53,943 bases of DNA, taken from NCBI GenBank assembly GCA_021737645.1, contig JAIPDO010000023.1, forward strand, positions 1 to 53,943, read 5' to 3'. Below, in pieces: positions 1 through 7,528 of the stretch. Numbering within the stretch: position 1 is the first letter of the stretch; each line of letters opens with the position of its first letter. Source of the DNA: Desulfarculaceae bacterium. GTDB lineage: Bacteria > Desulfobacterota > Desulfarculia > Desulfarculales > Desulfarculaceae. The notes below the pieces were generated by a model. It searched no databases. It had not been told where the DNA came from and saw only the letters and a program-made list of their open reading frames with translations. Made by a program: the position numbers and the translations under genes.

Positions 1-1210
1 GGGCGCCCACCGCGCCGAAGGCCTCCTCCTTGCAAATGCCCATGTCGATGTCCGCGTCTTCCAAAATGGTGGGGCCAAGGAAGTAGCCGTCAGGCAGGTC
101 GGCCGGGTTCATGGTGCGGCCGTCCAAGACCATCTTGGCGCCCTGGGCCAGGCCGCGCTCCACCCAGGCCCAGACCTTGTCGCGCCCGGCAGGCGTGGCG
201 TAGGGGCCCATGGTCACCGACTCGTCCAGGCCGTAGCCCAGCTTCATGGCCGAGGCGTTGGCCACCAGCGACTGCTTCACCGCCTCGTAGCGGGCCTTGT
301 CGCCCAGGATAACCACGTTGTCCGAGCCCAGGCAGCGCTGGCCGGTCATGCCGAAGCAGCCCTGGCGCACGTAGCCGGGGCAAGCCTCAAGGTCGGCGTC
401 GGGCATGATCACCACGGTGTTCTTGCCGTTGCCGTTGAGGCTCGATGTCTTGCCCAGCTTGCCGCACTGGGCGAACAAATCCAGGCCCGCGCCGGTGGAG
501 CCGATGAAGCCGATGCCCTCTATCTCCGGCTGCTCCAGGATGTAACTGTTCACGTCGCGGCCGCCGTGGATCAGGTTGATGGCCCCCGCCGGAAAACCGG
601 CTTCCAGGGCCACCTTGCTCATGTACTCGGCGGCCACCGGGTCCTGGCGCGAGGGGCTAACCACCACCGAGCAACCGGCGGCCAGGGCGTAGGGCACGAA
701 CGAGCTCCAGGCGTGCATGGGAATGTTGCCGGGGGTGACGATGAGGAAGGGACCCAACGGCTCCCAGGTCAGCCACATGTCGATGCCGCGAGCCAGGTTG
801 TCTATGTGCTCGTTGCGCGAGGCCATGCCATAGGCGGCCGAGCAGGCCGACTCTATGTTCTCGATGGATCGGCGCACCGAACCCGCCGCTTCCTTGTAGG
901 TGCGGCCGTGGTCCTGGGTCAGCACCCGACTCAGGGTGTCGGCCTCGCGGTCGAAGATCTGGCGCATGTCAAATAGCATGCGGGCCCGTTCACGCAGGGC
1001 GATGTTCTTCATGGCCTCGAAGCCCTGCTGGGCCGCTTCCACCGCCGCCCGGGCTTCCTCTTTGGTGGCCGTGGGGAACTCGGCGATCTCCACGCCCGTG
1101 GCCGGGTTGGTGGTCTTGTTGACGATCTCGGACTTGGACTCGACCCACTCGCCGCCGATGAGAAGCTTCAGACGGCCGTAGTGGCTTTTGACTTCGGGTA
1201 ATATGGCCAT
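1..1210 (-). CDS. CoA-acylating aldehyde dehydrogenase, methylmalonate-semialdehyde dehydrogenase type (3' end cut)
   Basis: The first 403 codons are visible and the C-terminus lies beyond position 1. It is an ALDH-superfamily enzyme: the oxyanion Asn is N162 (TPGNIP) and the catalytic Cys is C293 (TGQRCLGSD). The Glu that acts as general base in hydrolytic ALDHs (normally ELGGK) is missing; the equivalent stretch is SLNGNGKN (257-264), close to the AKN form of methylmalonate-semialdehyde dehydrogenases. That family uses CoA and NAD and releases CO2 and an acyl-CoA. The ATG at 1208-1210 follows a good AGGAG. It is the last visible gene of the leftward operon with the enamidase-like gene, so I infer that it oxidises the aldehyde left after ring opening. 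The substrate is not proven. Confidence 0.85.
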   Translation of the reverse strand, partial: MAILPEVKSHYGRLKLLIGGEWVESKSEIVNKTTNPATGVEIAEFPTATKEEARAAVEAAQQGFEAMKNIALRERARMLFDMRQIFDREADTLSRVLTQDHGRTYKEAAGSVRRSIENIESACSAAYGMASRNEHIDNLARGIDMWLTWEPLGPFLIVTPGNIPMHAWSSFVPYALAAGCSVVVSPSRQDPVAAEYMSKVALEAGFPAGAINLIHGGRDVNSYILEQPEIEGIGFIGSTGAGLDLFAQCGKLGKTSSLNGNGKNTVVIMPDADLEACPGYVRQGCFGMTGQRCLGSDNVVILGDKARYEAVKQSLVANASAMKLGYGLDESVTMGPYATPAGRDKVWAWVERGLAQGAKMVLDGRTMNPADLPDGYFLGPTILEDADIDMGICKEEAFGAVGA

Positions 1211-1249
1211 GGCAGGCCCTCTCCTAGATAAAAAGTTGCGGGTGCGACC

Positions 1250-1828
1250 CTAACGCAGGCCGTCCTCGTATTTTGCGTCTTCAGTGGTGAGGCCGCCGAT
1301 GCGGGGCAGCGGGCGGCCGGAGTCGGTAACCACCAGGGCCACCAGGATTTCGTCGGGCAAGGGTGCGTCTTCCAGGCTGATGGTCATGCCGTCAAAGTGG
1401 GAGCGGATGAAAGCCGCGTCTTTGTGGTTTAGGGGCACGTCGATGGTGCAACCGGCCGGGCCGCGCTTTTTCACCGAAGGGATCAGGGCCAAGCCCCGGC
1501 CCAGGGCCTTGCGGAAGGGGGCGCCCAGCTTGGGGTGAAGTATAGCCCCGCCGTGTTCCAGCTCGCCCCGGAGGCCCACTATGGCCGCCTTGCCGTAGCT
1601 TTCGCACTGCTCGGCGGTGATGCCCAGGGCTTCGCGGGCCTTGTTGCCCAAAAGGCCGCCAAGTTCCTCGCCCATGTCCATCAGTTCGCTGAGGTCTTCG
1701 GCGTATTCGTGGGCAAAGGGGTTGTGGATCACCGCGATGGCAGCGGCTTTGCGGGTGGCGGGTTTTATGTCCTTGCCCGCCTCCTGCAAGGTTTCCTCCA
1801 CTATGGTTACCAGCTTGCGAATCTGCAT
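1250..1828 (-). CDS. AA_synth (amino acid synthesis, PF06684-type) family protein
   Basis: A 192-residue soluble protein that I recognise as the AA_synth family, whose biochemical role is unsettled. It has the typical start MQIRKLVTIVEET and a conserved HPKLGAPFRKALGRG segment near residues 105-120. An in-frame ATG nine codons upstream (1855) was rejected because the only Shine-Dalgarno, AGGAG at 1837-1841, lies inside that extension and is well spaced for 1828. It sits between the enamidase-like gene and the aldehyde dehydrogenase with gaps of about 30-40 bases, so all are probably co-transcribed. Members of this family tend to occur with hydrolases and transporters for small N-containing compounds. 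A role in the ring-cleavage pathway is inferred only from this position. Confidence 0.75.
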   Translation of the reverse strand: MQIRKLVTIVEETLQEAGKDIKPATRKAAAIAVIHNPFAHEYAEDLSELMDMGEELGGLLGNKAREALGITAEQCESYGKAAIVGLRGELEHGGAILHPKLGAPFRKALGRGLALIPSVKKRGPAGCTIDVPLNHKDAAFIRSHFDGMTISLEDAPLPDEILVALVVTDSGRPLPRIGGLTTEDAKYEDGLR

Positions 1829-1858
1829 GGCTTCATCTCCTAAAGAAATAGACAAAAA

Positions 1859-3016
1859 TTAAGCAACCACCTGGGCCTTGCGCACCGCCGGGGGGGTGTT
1901 GCGGCTGACCTTGGCCACCACCTTGCCGTCAATGAGAATCATGCTGACGCCCGGAGTGTCGCCTTCGGCCAGGGCCTGAAGCACGTCGGAGCCCGGCGAG
2001 CCTATGGGGGTGTCCATGAACACCAGGTCCGCTTCCAGGCCGGGAGCGATGCGGCCCCGGTTGAGGCCGTAAAGCTTGGCGGTGTTGCCGCTGGCCATGG
2101 CCACGGTCAACTCCGGAGCCACCCCGCCCAGGCTGGCCACCATGGCCATGTTTCGCAGGATGCCCAGGGTAACCACGCCGGTGCCGCTGGGGGCGTCGTT
2201 TCCGAATATCACCCGGCCCCACTGCTTGGTCTCGTCCATGTAGCGGGCCACCTCGGCGGCGCGCTTCACGTTGCCGCACTGCACGATCTCGATGGCGATG
2301 TCTGTCTGGTCGATGATGCGCTTGGCCTCTTCCAGGCTCACCGCGGTAGGGCCGCCGTTTATATGGCTGGCCACAGAGGGGGCGGTGGCGATAATCTGCT
2401 CGGCGCCCACCACCGAGGAGCCGGGGATGGAGGTGCCGCCGGTGTGCATCATTACGGTCATGCCCCGGGCCTTGGCCCAGGAGACCATCTCCGCCGCCTC
2501 GGCGGGCTCCTTCACCGAGCCCAGCCCCACCTCGCCGATCACCTTGACCCCGGCCTGGGCGCACTCTTCGATATCCGCCTCGGTGAGGCCCTTTTCCAGG
2601 ATCAGGGCGCCGCCCAAGACTTTCATGCCGCCGGGGCGCACCACGGCCCAACTCTTGGCGGCCACGATGGCCAGGCACTTGGCTCCCAGCGCGTCCTTGG
2701 GGCGGCCGGGCAGGTGCACTTCGCCCGCGCTGATGGAGGTGGTAACTCCGCCGTGCAGGGAGGAGTCCAGGAAATTCATCATTTGCTGCCTAGGGGTCCA
2801 GTCGCCAAGGACCACGTGGCAGTGAGAGTCGATGAGGCCGGGGGTCAGGGCGCAGCCCTGGGCGTCGATCACCGTGGCGCCCTGGGGAGCGCCGAGGCCG
2901 GAGCCGATCTCTTGTATCAGTCCGTCGGCTATTACGACGCTGTCCGCTTCCAAAATGGGGTTGTCGACTTCGCCGCTAAGCATGAGGCCGACGTTTTTTA
3001 CCAATACCGAGTTCAT
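1859..3016 (-). CDS. ena: Enamidase-like amidohydrolase (6-oxo-1,4,5,6-tetrahydronicotinate ring opening)
   Basis: A 385-residue cytoplasmic metal hydrolase of the amidohydrolase superfamily. All expected metal ligands are visible: the HxH pair H65/H67 (DSHCH), E162 (IGEVGLG), H191 (MMHTGG), H218 (ASHINGG) and D274 (FGNDAPSG). A bridging Glu rather than a carbamylated Lys fits enamidase of Eubacterium barkeri, a bifunctional Fe-Zn enzyme that hydrolyses 1,4,5,6-tetrahydro-6-oxonicotinate to ammonia and 2-formylglutarate. Length also fits. The gene starts 28 bases after the regulator stop, with GGGAG upstream, so it shares the regulator's transcript. An Hnr homologue and a molybdenum hydroxylase across the divergent promoter supply the two preceding steps. 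Another cyclic enamide or lactam substrate remains possible. Confidence 0.75.
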   Translation of the reverse strand: MNSVLVKNVGLMLSGEVDNPILEADSVVIADGLIQEIGSGLGAPQGATVIDAQGCALTPGLIDSHCHVVLGDWTPRQQMMNFLDSSLHGGVTTSISAGEVHLPGRPKDALGAKCLAIVAAKSWAVVRPGGMKVLGGALILEKGLTEADIEECAQAGVKVIGEVGLGSVKEPAEAAEMVSWAKARGMTVMMHTGGTSIPGSSVVGAEQIIATAPSVASHINGGPTAVSLEEAKRIIDQTDIAIEIVQCGNVKRAAEVARYMDETKQWGRVIFGNDAPSGTGVVTLGILRNMAMVASLGGVAPELTVAMASGNTAKLYGLNRGRIAPGLEADLVFMDTPIGSPGSDVLQALAEGDTPGVSMILIDGKVVAKVSRNTPPAVRKAQVVA

Positions 3017-3044
3017 TTAATATGCTCCCTTCCTGAAATAAGCT

Positions 3045-3590
3045 TTACCAACTGGGAGGGGTGACCACCCACACCACCCGGCAGGGCTCCTTGCCGTCAT
3101 TGGTCCAGGCGTGAGGCTGATTGGAGGAATAGTAGAAGGAAGAACCGGCAGGCACCTGATGGATATCTTCGCCCAAGCGCAAGGTAAGCTGCCCTTCCAG
3201 CACTAAGCCGAACTCCTCGCCCATGTGATGATAGTCTTCTTTGGTGCCGCCGCCTGGCTGTATTACGGTGTAAAATGGTTGCATGTGCCGGTGCTTGACC
3301 ATGCGCACCATTTGCTTGATGTCCGCCTTCCAGCGTGGCAGGCTCACCCGCACCCATTGGGAAGGGTCCAGCACCACGGGATCGTCTTCGGTTTCGTCGT
3401 CAAAGAAATCTACGATCCTGGCCTCCAGGACCGCGGCGATTTTCTTCAGGGCCGCGATAGAGGGAGAGGCCTTGTCGTTTTCTATTTGCGAAAGATGCGC
3501 CGCCGTGCATTGGGCCTGGCTGGCCACCTGTTGCAACGTCAGGTTTTTGGCCAGCCTCAACGCCTTTAATTTGCGGCCTAGTGTTTCCAA
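3045..3590 (-). CDS. XRE-family regulator with C-terminal cupin sensor domain
   Basis: A 181-residue transcription factor with an N-terminal helix-turn-helix (about residues 8-62, including TLQQVASQAQCTAAHLSQIE) and a C-terminal cupin barrel (about 105-178, with HHMGEEFGLVLEG and PAGSSFYY). This architecture usually senses a small catabolic ligand. The start must be TTG at 3588-3590: an in-frame TAG lies two codons upstream, no ATG follows for over 100 codons, and GGGGAGG lies 11 bases upstream. It is the first gene of the leftward enamidase operon and lies beside a divergent transporter/hydroxylase operon, so it most likely controls both. Its own promoter lies within the inverted repeat 3625-3690, suggesting autoregulation. 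Confidence 0.85.
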   Translation of the reverse strand: METLGRKLKALRLAKNLTLQQVASQAQCTAAHLSQIENDKASPSIAALKKIAAVLEARIVDFFDDETEDDPVVLDPSQWVRVSLPRWKADIKQMVRMVKHRHMQPFYTVIQPGGGTKEDYHHMGEEFGLVLEGQLTLRLGEDIHQVPAGSSFYYSSNQPHAWTNDGKEPCRVVWVVTPPSW

Positions 3591-3624
3591 GCCCTATCGT
3601 GCCTCCCCTGAATACAAAAATTGC

Positions 3625-3652
3625 TTGACGAAGCCTTTAAGTTAAATATATT
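3625..3652 (+). promoter_or_regulatory. Rightward promoter P1, facing the regulator promoter
   Basis: TTGACG (3625-3630), a 16-base spacer and TATATT (3647-3652), followed by TTAA. It points toward dctP about 460 bases away and overlaps the opposing leftward promoter: the two -10 boxes are only nine bases apart, so both cannot be occupied at once. Confidence 0.45.
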
Positions 3653-3661
3653 TTAAAAAAT

Positions 3662-3690
3662 ATACTATCTATTAAAAAAGGCTTGGTCAA
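3662..3690 (-). promoter_or_regulatory. Leftward sigma-70 promoter for the regulator-enamidase operon
   Basis: Read on the minus strand there is TTGACC (3685-3690), a 17-base spacer and TAGTAT (3662-3667). Transcription should start near 3655, giving a leader of about 65 bases before the TTG start at 3590. The -35 box lies in the right arm of an inverted repeat. Confidence 0.65.
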
Positions 3691-3894
3691 GAGTAAAAGG
3701 GAAGAGGATGGCAGGTCATAACAAAATTGAAACATTGCCGCATCTTCCCTCAAATACGCCGCTCTGGGCATCATCTAAGGCCATCCTGGGATACTCGCTA
3801 GAGAAAGCAACGAAAAAAACTGCTATATCAGCGGCATCGAGTGGGTGGCTGCCTTCGGGCCGGGTGATATGCCACGCGGCTGGTTACAATTAAC

Positions 3895-3922
3895 TTGACG
3901 TCAGAGAGATTTTAACTATATT
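3895..3922 (+). promoter_or_regulatory. Rightward promoter P2 for the TRAP transporter/hydroxylase operon
   Basis: TTGACG (3895-3900), a 16-base spacer and TATATT (3917-3922), followed by TTAA. The layout is the same as P1 270 bases upstream: same -35, same spacer length, and an identical TATATTTTAA at the -10. Transcription would begin near 3930, leaving a leader of about 190 bases before dctP. I take this as the main promoter of the operon. Confidence 0.6.
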
Positions 3923-3930
3923 TTAACAAA

Positions 3931-4120
3931 TAAAGCAAATATTAATTTGATGCTGATGACGAGCCTTCAAGGCTGTAGAGCAAAGGAATGAGCGCTAGAT
4001 GGTAAATAAACAATTGAATAGCTTACAGTCGGCTATTTTATTGCGCTTACAAACACGCGCCCTCCAGGGTGCGGGAGTTGGCGCTTCATCCATGTCACTC
4101 AGTTAAGGAGGGCGATTTAG
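3931..4120 (+). other. Non-coding leader of the dctP operon
   Basis: About 190 bases between P2 and dctP hold no convincing gene. They contain the small palindrome at 3962-3974, an AT-rich middle and a good AAGGAGGG Shine-Dalgarno just before the dctP ATG. The stretch 3700-3894 upstream of P2 also has no supported gene; its short ORF has no ribosome site and no family resemblance. Confidence 0.5.
3962..3974. promoter_or_regulatory. Small palindrome sharing the AGCCTT half-site, possible second operator
   Basis: AGCCTT-C-AAGGCT lies about 35 bases downstream of the expected P2 start. The half-site AGCCTT/AAGGCT is also the core of both arms of the inverted repeat at 3625-3690. This could be a second, roadblock-type binding site for the regulator, or a leader hairpin. 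Confidence 0.35.
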
Positions 4121-5191
4121 ATGAGAAAGTCTGTTTGGTTAATTGGCCTGTTGGCGGCGCTGTTGGTCTGCTTCGGCGGCTTCACCGGCGCCAAGGCCGA
4201 AGAGAAAAAGACCGTCCACTTGAAATTTTCCACCTGGCATCCTCCCGTAAGCCGTGAAGTGAAGACGGTTTGGATTCCCATGTTGGAGGAGCTCAAGAAG
4301 CGCAGCAACGGCCGCATCACCTACACCCTTTATGCGGGCGGCGCTTTGGGCAAAGGCCCCGAGCACTTTGACATCGTAAAGAACGGCCTGTCGGACATGG
4401 GCTACTTCACCGCCACCTGGACCCCCGGCCGCTTCCCGATGACCGACGTGCTGTCCATGGCCGCTTGGGTGGATGGCAAGGACCTGGCCGCCAACATCGG
4501 CAACCAGGTATACGCCAAGGCCCTGGAAAAAGAGTTCAAGGACGTCAAGGTTCTGGAACTCAACGGCTGCATCCAGGCCTTCCTGTGGACCACCAAGCCG
4601 GTGCACACCCTGGAAGACCTTAAGGGCCTGAAGATCCGCACCCCCGGCGGCATGCAGACCAACTACATCAAGTCCCTGGGCGCCGAACCGGTGTTCATGC
4701 CTTTGGGCGACGTTTACCTGGCCATGGAGACCGGCACCATCGACGGCCTGGTCACCTGCCCCCCGCTGGTGCTGGCCTTCAAGCTCTATGAAGTGGCCAA
4801 GTACGGCGTGCAGGCCACCTTCGGCTGCGTGTCCGAGGGCGTGGTCATGAACAAGAAGTCCTGGGAGCGCACTCCGCCTGACCTGCAAAAGATCATCGAG
4901 GAGGTGGTTGGCAACCCCTTCGCCACCACCCACGGTCTGGACAAGAAGACTTACGCCCAGATGATTAAAGAGATCAAAGCCAAGGGCGTGAAGCTTTACC
5001 AGCTGCCTCCCAAGGAGGAAGAGCGTTGGTTCGCCCGCTTCCAAAACGTGACCCGCGAGTGGGTGGCCAAGCTTGAAAAGCAAGGTAAGCCCGCCAAGGA
5101 AGCGGTGATGATGTACACCCAGATCGTGGAGCAGGCCGGTTCCAAGTGCGTGGCCACGCCTCCCGAGTGGCACAAGAGCGAAAAGAAGTAA
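4121..5191 (+). CDS. dctP: TRAP transporter substrate-binding protein DctP
   Basis: A 356-residue periplasmic binding protein for a carboxylate, delivering it to the DctQM membrane unit. A signal peptide is clear: charged MRK, a hydrophobic stretch and cleavage probably after AKA at residue 26. The family carboxylate-binding Arg is R173 in DLKGLKIRTPGG. A strong AAGGAGGG Shine-Dalgarno sets the start. dctQ begins 42 bases downstream and dctM overlaps dctQ, so the three form a complete TRAP system. Being first in the operon that also encodes the molybdenum hydroxylase and Hnr homologue, it probably imports their carboxylated N-heterocyclic substrate. The ligand itself cannot be read from the sequence. 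Confidence 0.93.
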   Translation: MRKSVWLIGLLAALLVCFGGFTGAKAEEKKTVHLKFSTWHPPVSREVKTVWIPMLEELKKRSNGRITYTLYAGGALGKGPEHFDIVKNGLSDMGYFTATWTPGRFPMTDVLSMAAWVDGKDLAANIGNQVYAKALEKEFKDVKVLELNGCIQAFLWTTKPVHTLEDLKGLKIRTPGGMQTNYIKSLGAEPVFMPLGDVYLAMETGTIDGLVTCPPLVLAFKLYEVAKYGVQATFGCVSEGVVMNKKSWERTPPDLQKIIEEVVGNPFATTHGLDKKTYAQMIKEIKAKGVKLYQLPPKEEERWFARFQNVTREWVAKLEKQGKPAKEAVMMYTQIVEQAGSKCVATPPEWHKSEKK

Positions 5192-5233
5192 TAACCTCAT
5201 AAGCAGGCTCATGCTCCGGACCTGGGAGATCCC

Positions 5234-5722
5234 ATGGAAGCTTACGAAAACATCAAGACCCTTATCCAGAAGGTCACCCGGGTTCTGACCTATGTGGGCA
5301 TGTTTCTGCTAATCCCCATGATGCTGCTGACGTCAGCCGAGGTGGTGGGCCGGGGCGTTTGGTCCCGGCCCATCCCCGGCACCTTGGAGCTTTCCAGCTA
5401 CATGCTGTCGGTGTTCGTCTTGCTGGGCCTGGCTTACACCCACCAGGTGAAGGGCCACGTGCGGGTGACCATGTTCACCGACCGTCTGCCGGAAAAAGTG
5501 TCCATGGGACTGGACCTGATAACCACATTGTTGAGCATCTTCATCATCGGCATACTCTGCTGGCAAGGCTACGTAGTGGCCATGGAAGAGGTCTCGGTCT
5601 CGGACATGTTGCGCATACCCCAGTATCCATTCCGGTTGCTGGTGTCCGTGGCGGCCCTTTTCCTTTGCCTCGAGTTGATCTGCGATGTAGTTGATACGAT
5701 GCGCAAGCTGGTAGGTAAGTGA
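5234..5722 (+). CDS. dctQ: TRAP transporter small membrane subunit DctQ
   Basis: A 162-residue integral membrane protein with four hydrophobic helices (around residues 18-35, 48-68, 88-112 and 130-150), as expected for the small permease subunit of TRAP systems. It stabilises the large DctM subunit and helps dock the binding protein. Its stop TGA (5720-5722) overlaps the ATG of dctM, which points to coupled translation. Sequence conservation in this family is low, so the call rests on the helix pattern and on its place between dctP and dctM. Confidence 0.9.
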   Translation: MEAYENIKTLIQKVTRVLTYVGMFLLIPMMLLTSAEVVGRGVWSRPIPGTLELSSYMLSVFVLLGLAYTHQVKGHVRVTMFTDRLPEKVSMGLDLITTLLSIFIIGILCWQGYVVAMEEVSVSDMLRIPQYPFRLLVSVAALFLCLELICDVVDTMRKLVGK

Positions 5723-7032
5723 TGTTGGATCCCATCACCGTTGGAGTCATCGGCACCATCGCCGTTTTCCTGCTCCTGTTCCTGGGCATGCCCATAGCCT
5801 TCGCCCTGATGCTGGTGGGCTTCTCGGGCATCAGCTATCTGGCCTCCTTTGATGCCGCGCTACCCAAGGTGGCCAGCACGGTTTGGGAGGTGGCTTCCTT
5901 TTACCCCTACACGGTGATACCCCTGTTCATCGTCATGGGCGGTTTCGCCAGCAGTTCGGGCATTACCCGCGAGCTGTACGGCACCTTCGACAAATGGATG
6001 CGCCGCCTGCCCGGAGGCCTGGCCATCGCCACCATCGGCGCGTGCGGCGGATTCGCGGCGGTGTCCGGTTCCTCGGTGGCCACGGCGGCCACCATGGGCA
6101 CCGTGGCCCTGCCGGAGATGAAGCGCTTCAACTACGACCCCCGCCTGGCCACGGGCGCGGTGGCCGCGGGCGGCACCCTGGGCTTTTTGATTCCGCCCAG
6201 CATCGGCTTCGTGGTCTACGGCATGCTCACCGAGCAGTCCATTGGCAAGCTTTTGGTCGCGGGCATGCTGCCAGGCCTTTTGCTCACCGTTTCCTACATC
6301 GGCATCATCATCGCCTGGGTGAAGATGAACCCGGCCATGGCTCCGGCTACCCCGGGCAAGGTCACCTGGGCTGAAAAGTTCGCCTCCCTCAAGGGCGTTT
6401 GGGAGCCCTTGGTGCTGTTCTTGATCGTCATGGGCGGCATCTACGCCGGTTTCTTCACCCCCACCGAGGCTGGCGCGGTGGGCGCCACGGTGTTGTTCAT
6501 CGTGGCCATGGTAAAGGGCCGCCTGAGTATGGAAGTGCTCGTCGGCGCCCTTTTCGAGTCGGTGCGCATCTCGGTGATGGTGCTGTTTTTGGTGGCCGGA
6601 GCCAACGTGTTCAGTTACTTCCTGGCCCTGTCCACCATCCCTATGGCAGTGGCCGGCTGGGCGTCGGGGCTACAGGTTTCGCCCTATCTGATCGTCACGG
6701 TCATCATCCTGATCTACCTTTTCCTGGGCTGCTTCCTGGACGCCATATCCATGATGGTGCTCACCCTGCCGGTGATCTATCCCATCATCACCGCCCTGCA
6801 TTTCGACCCCATCTGGTTCGGGGTGATCGCGGTGCTGATGATGGAGGCCGGGCTGATCACCCCGCCCATGGGGCTGAACATCTTCACCGTGGCAGGAGTG
6901 GCCAAGGACGTGAAGGTGGAAACCATCTTCCGGGGAGTTGCGCCGTTTTTGTTGGCGGTGTTCGTGGTGGTGTTTTTGATCACGGTCATCCCAGGTATTG
7001 CCACCATGCTGCCTGCCATGATGGGCCGATAG
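5722..7032 (+). CDS. dctM: TRAP transporter large permease subunit DctM
   Basis: A 436-residue permease with about eleven to twelve hydrophobic helices that carries out sodium-coupled uptake. Family hallmarks include the early LFLGMPIAFALMLVG helix, the glycine/serine-rich GGFAAVSGSSVATAATMG segment and the GGTLGFLIPPSIGFVVYG loop. I start it at ATG 5722, which overlaps the dctQ stop in TGATG form; a GTG one codon earlier (5719) is the alternative. The hydroxylase small-subunit gene follows after 13 bases, tying uptake to the catabolic enzymes. Confidence 0.93.
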   Translation: MLDPITVGVIGTIAVFLLLFLGMPIAFALMLVGFSGISYLASFDAALPKVASTVWEVASFYPYTVIPLFIVMGGFASSSGITRELYGTFDKWMRRLPGGLAIATIGACGGFAAVSGSSVATAATMGTVALPEMKRFNYDPRLATGAVAAGGTLGFLIPPSIGFVVYGMLTEQSIGKLLVAGMLPGLLLTVSYIGIIIAWVKMNPAMAPATPGKVTWAEKFASLKGVWEPLVLFLIVMGGIYAGFFTPTEAGAVGATVLFIVAMVKGRLSMEVLVGALFESVRISVMVLFLVAGANVFSYFLALSTIPMAVAGWASGLQVSPYLIVTVIILIYLFLGCFLDAISMMVLTLPVIYPIITALHFDPIWFGVIAVLMMEAGLITPPMGLNIFTVAGVAKDVKVETIFRGVAPFLLAVFVVVFLITVIPGIATMLPAMMGR

Positions 7033-7045
7033 GGACCAAACAACC

Positions 7046-7528
7046 ATGCCCCTGAAGTTCACCCTCAACGGCAACCAGGTGAGCCTGGAAGGCGTACCGG
7101 GCGAAGCCACGCTTCTGGAGGTGCTGCGCCAGCGCCTTGATATGTTGGGAGCCAAAGAGGGCTGCGGCGTGGGCGAATGCGGAGCCTGCACCGTGCTCCT
7201 GGACGGCAAGGCGGTGGACTCGTGCCTTACCGCCGCCTGGCAGGCGGCGGGCCGCGAGGTCACCACCGTGGAAGGCTTGGCTCAGGGGGATGAACTGCAT
7301 CCCATGCAAAAGGGCTTTGCCGACACCGGCGCGGTGCAGTGCGGCTTTTGCACCCCCGGCATGATCCTCACCGCCCTTGATCTGGTGGAGCAGGCTCCCG
7401 AGCCCAGCGAACAGCAGATCCGCCGGGCCATGTCCGGCAACCTGTGCCGCTGCACCGGCTATCACGATGTGGTGCGCGGGGTGCGGCGCGGGGCCAAATA
7501 TCTGCGCGGGGAAGGGGAGGAGCAATGA
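7046..7528 (+). CDS. Molybdenum hydroxylase, [2Fe-2S] small subunit
   Basis: A 160-residue electron-transfer subunit of a xanthine dehydrogenase-family enzyme. The N-terminal plant-type ferredoxin domain binds one [2Fe-2S] cluster through C40, C45, C48 and C60 (GCGVGECGAC...C). The helical second domain binds the other through C99, C102, C134 and C136 (CGFC and CRC). The gene overlaps the next by four bases (ATGA). The order small, FAD, Mo subunit is common for hydroxylases of N-heteroaromatics. Next to Hnr and enamidase homologues it corresponds to NdhS of nicotinate dehydrogenase. Confidence 0.93.
   Translation: MPLKFTLNGNQVSLEGVPGEATLLEVLRQRLDMLGAKEGCGVGECGACTVLLDGKAVDSCLTAAWQAAGREVTTVEGLAQGDELHPMQKGFADTGAVQCGFCTPGMILTALDLVEQAPEPSEQQIRRAMSGNLCRCTGYHDVVRGVRRGAKYLRGEGEEQ

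Larger units (their letters stand above)
3625..3690. promoter_or_regulatory. Inverted repeat overlapping two face-to-face promoters, probable operator
   Basis: The left arm TTGACGAAGCCTT (3625-3637) and right arm AAGGCTTGGTCAA (3678-3690) are complementary over 12 of 13 positions and flank an AT-rich centre of 40 bases. Each arm contains the -35 box of one of two promoters pointing at each other, so a dimeric protein bound here would cover both. The neighbouring XRE-cupin protein is the obvious candidate. Confidence 0.55.

Noticed and set aside
3708..3893. A 61-codon open frame in the control region
   Set aside because: No Shine-Dalgarno, no recognisable product, and it lies between the two rightward promoters.
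4139..5212. A 357-codon open frame opposite dctP, and similar long frames opposite or inside other genes (for example 8307-9635 minus, 30514-31923 minus, 52012-53553 minus)
   Set aside because: They mirror codon-biased real genes in a high-GC genome, have Gly/His/Gln-rich low-complexity translations, no ribosome sites and no family resemblance.
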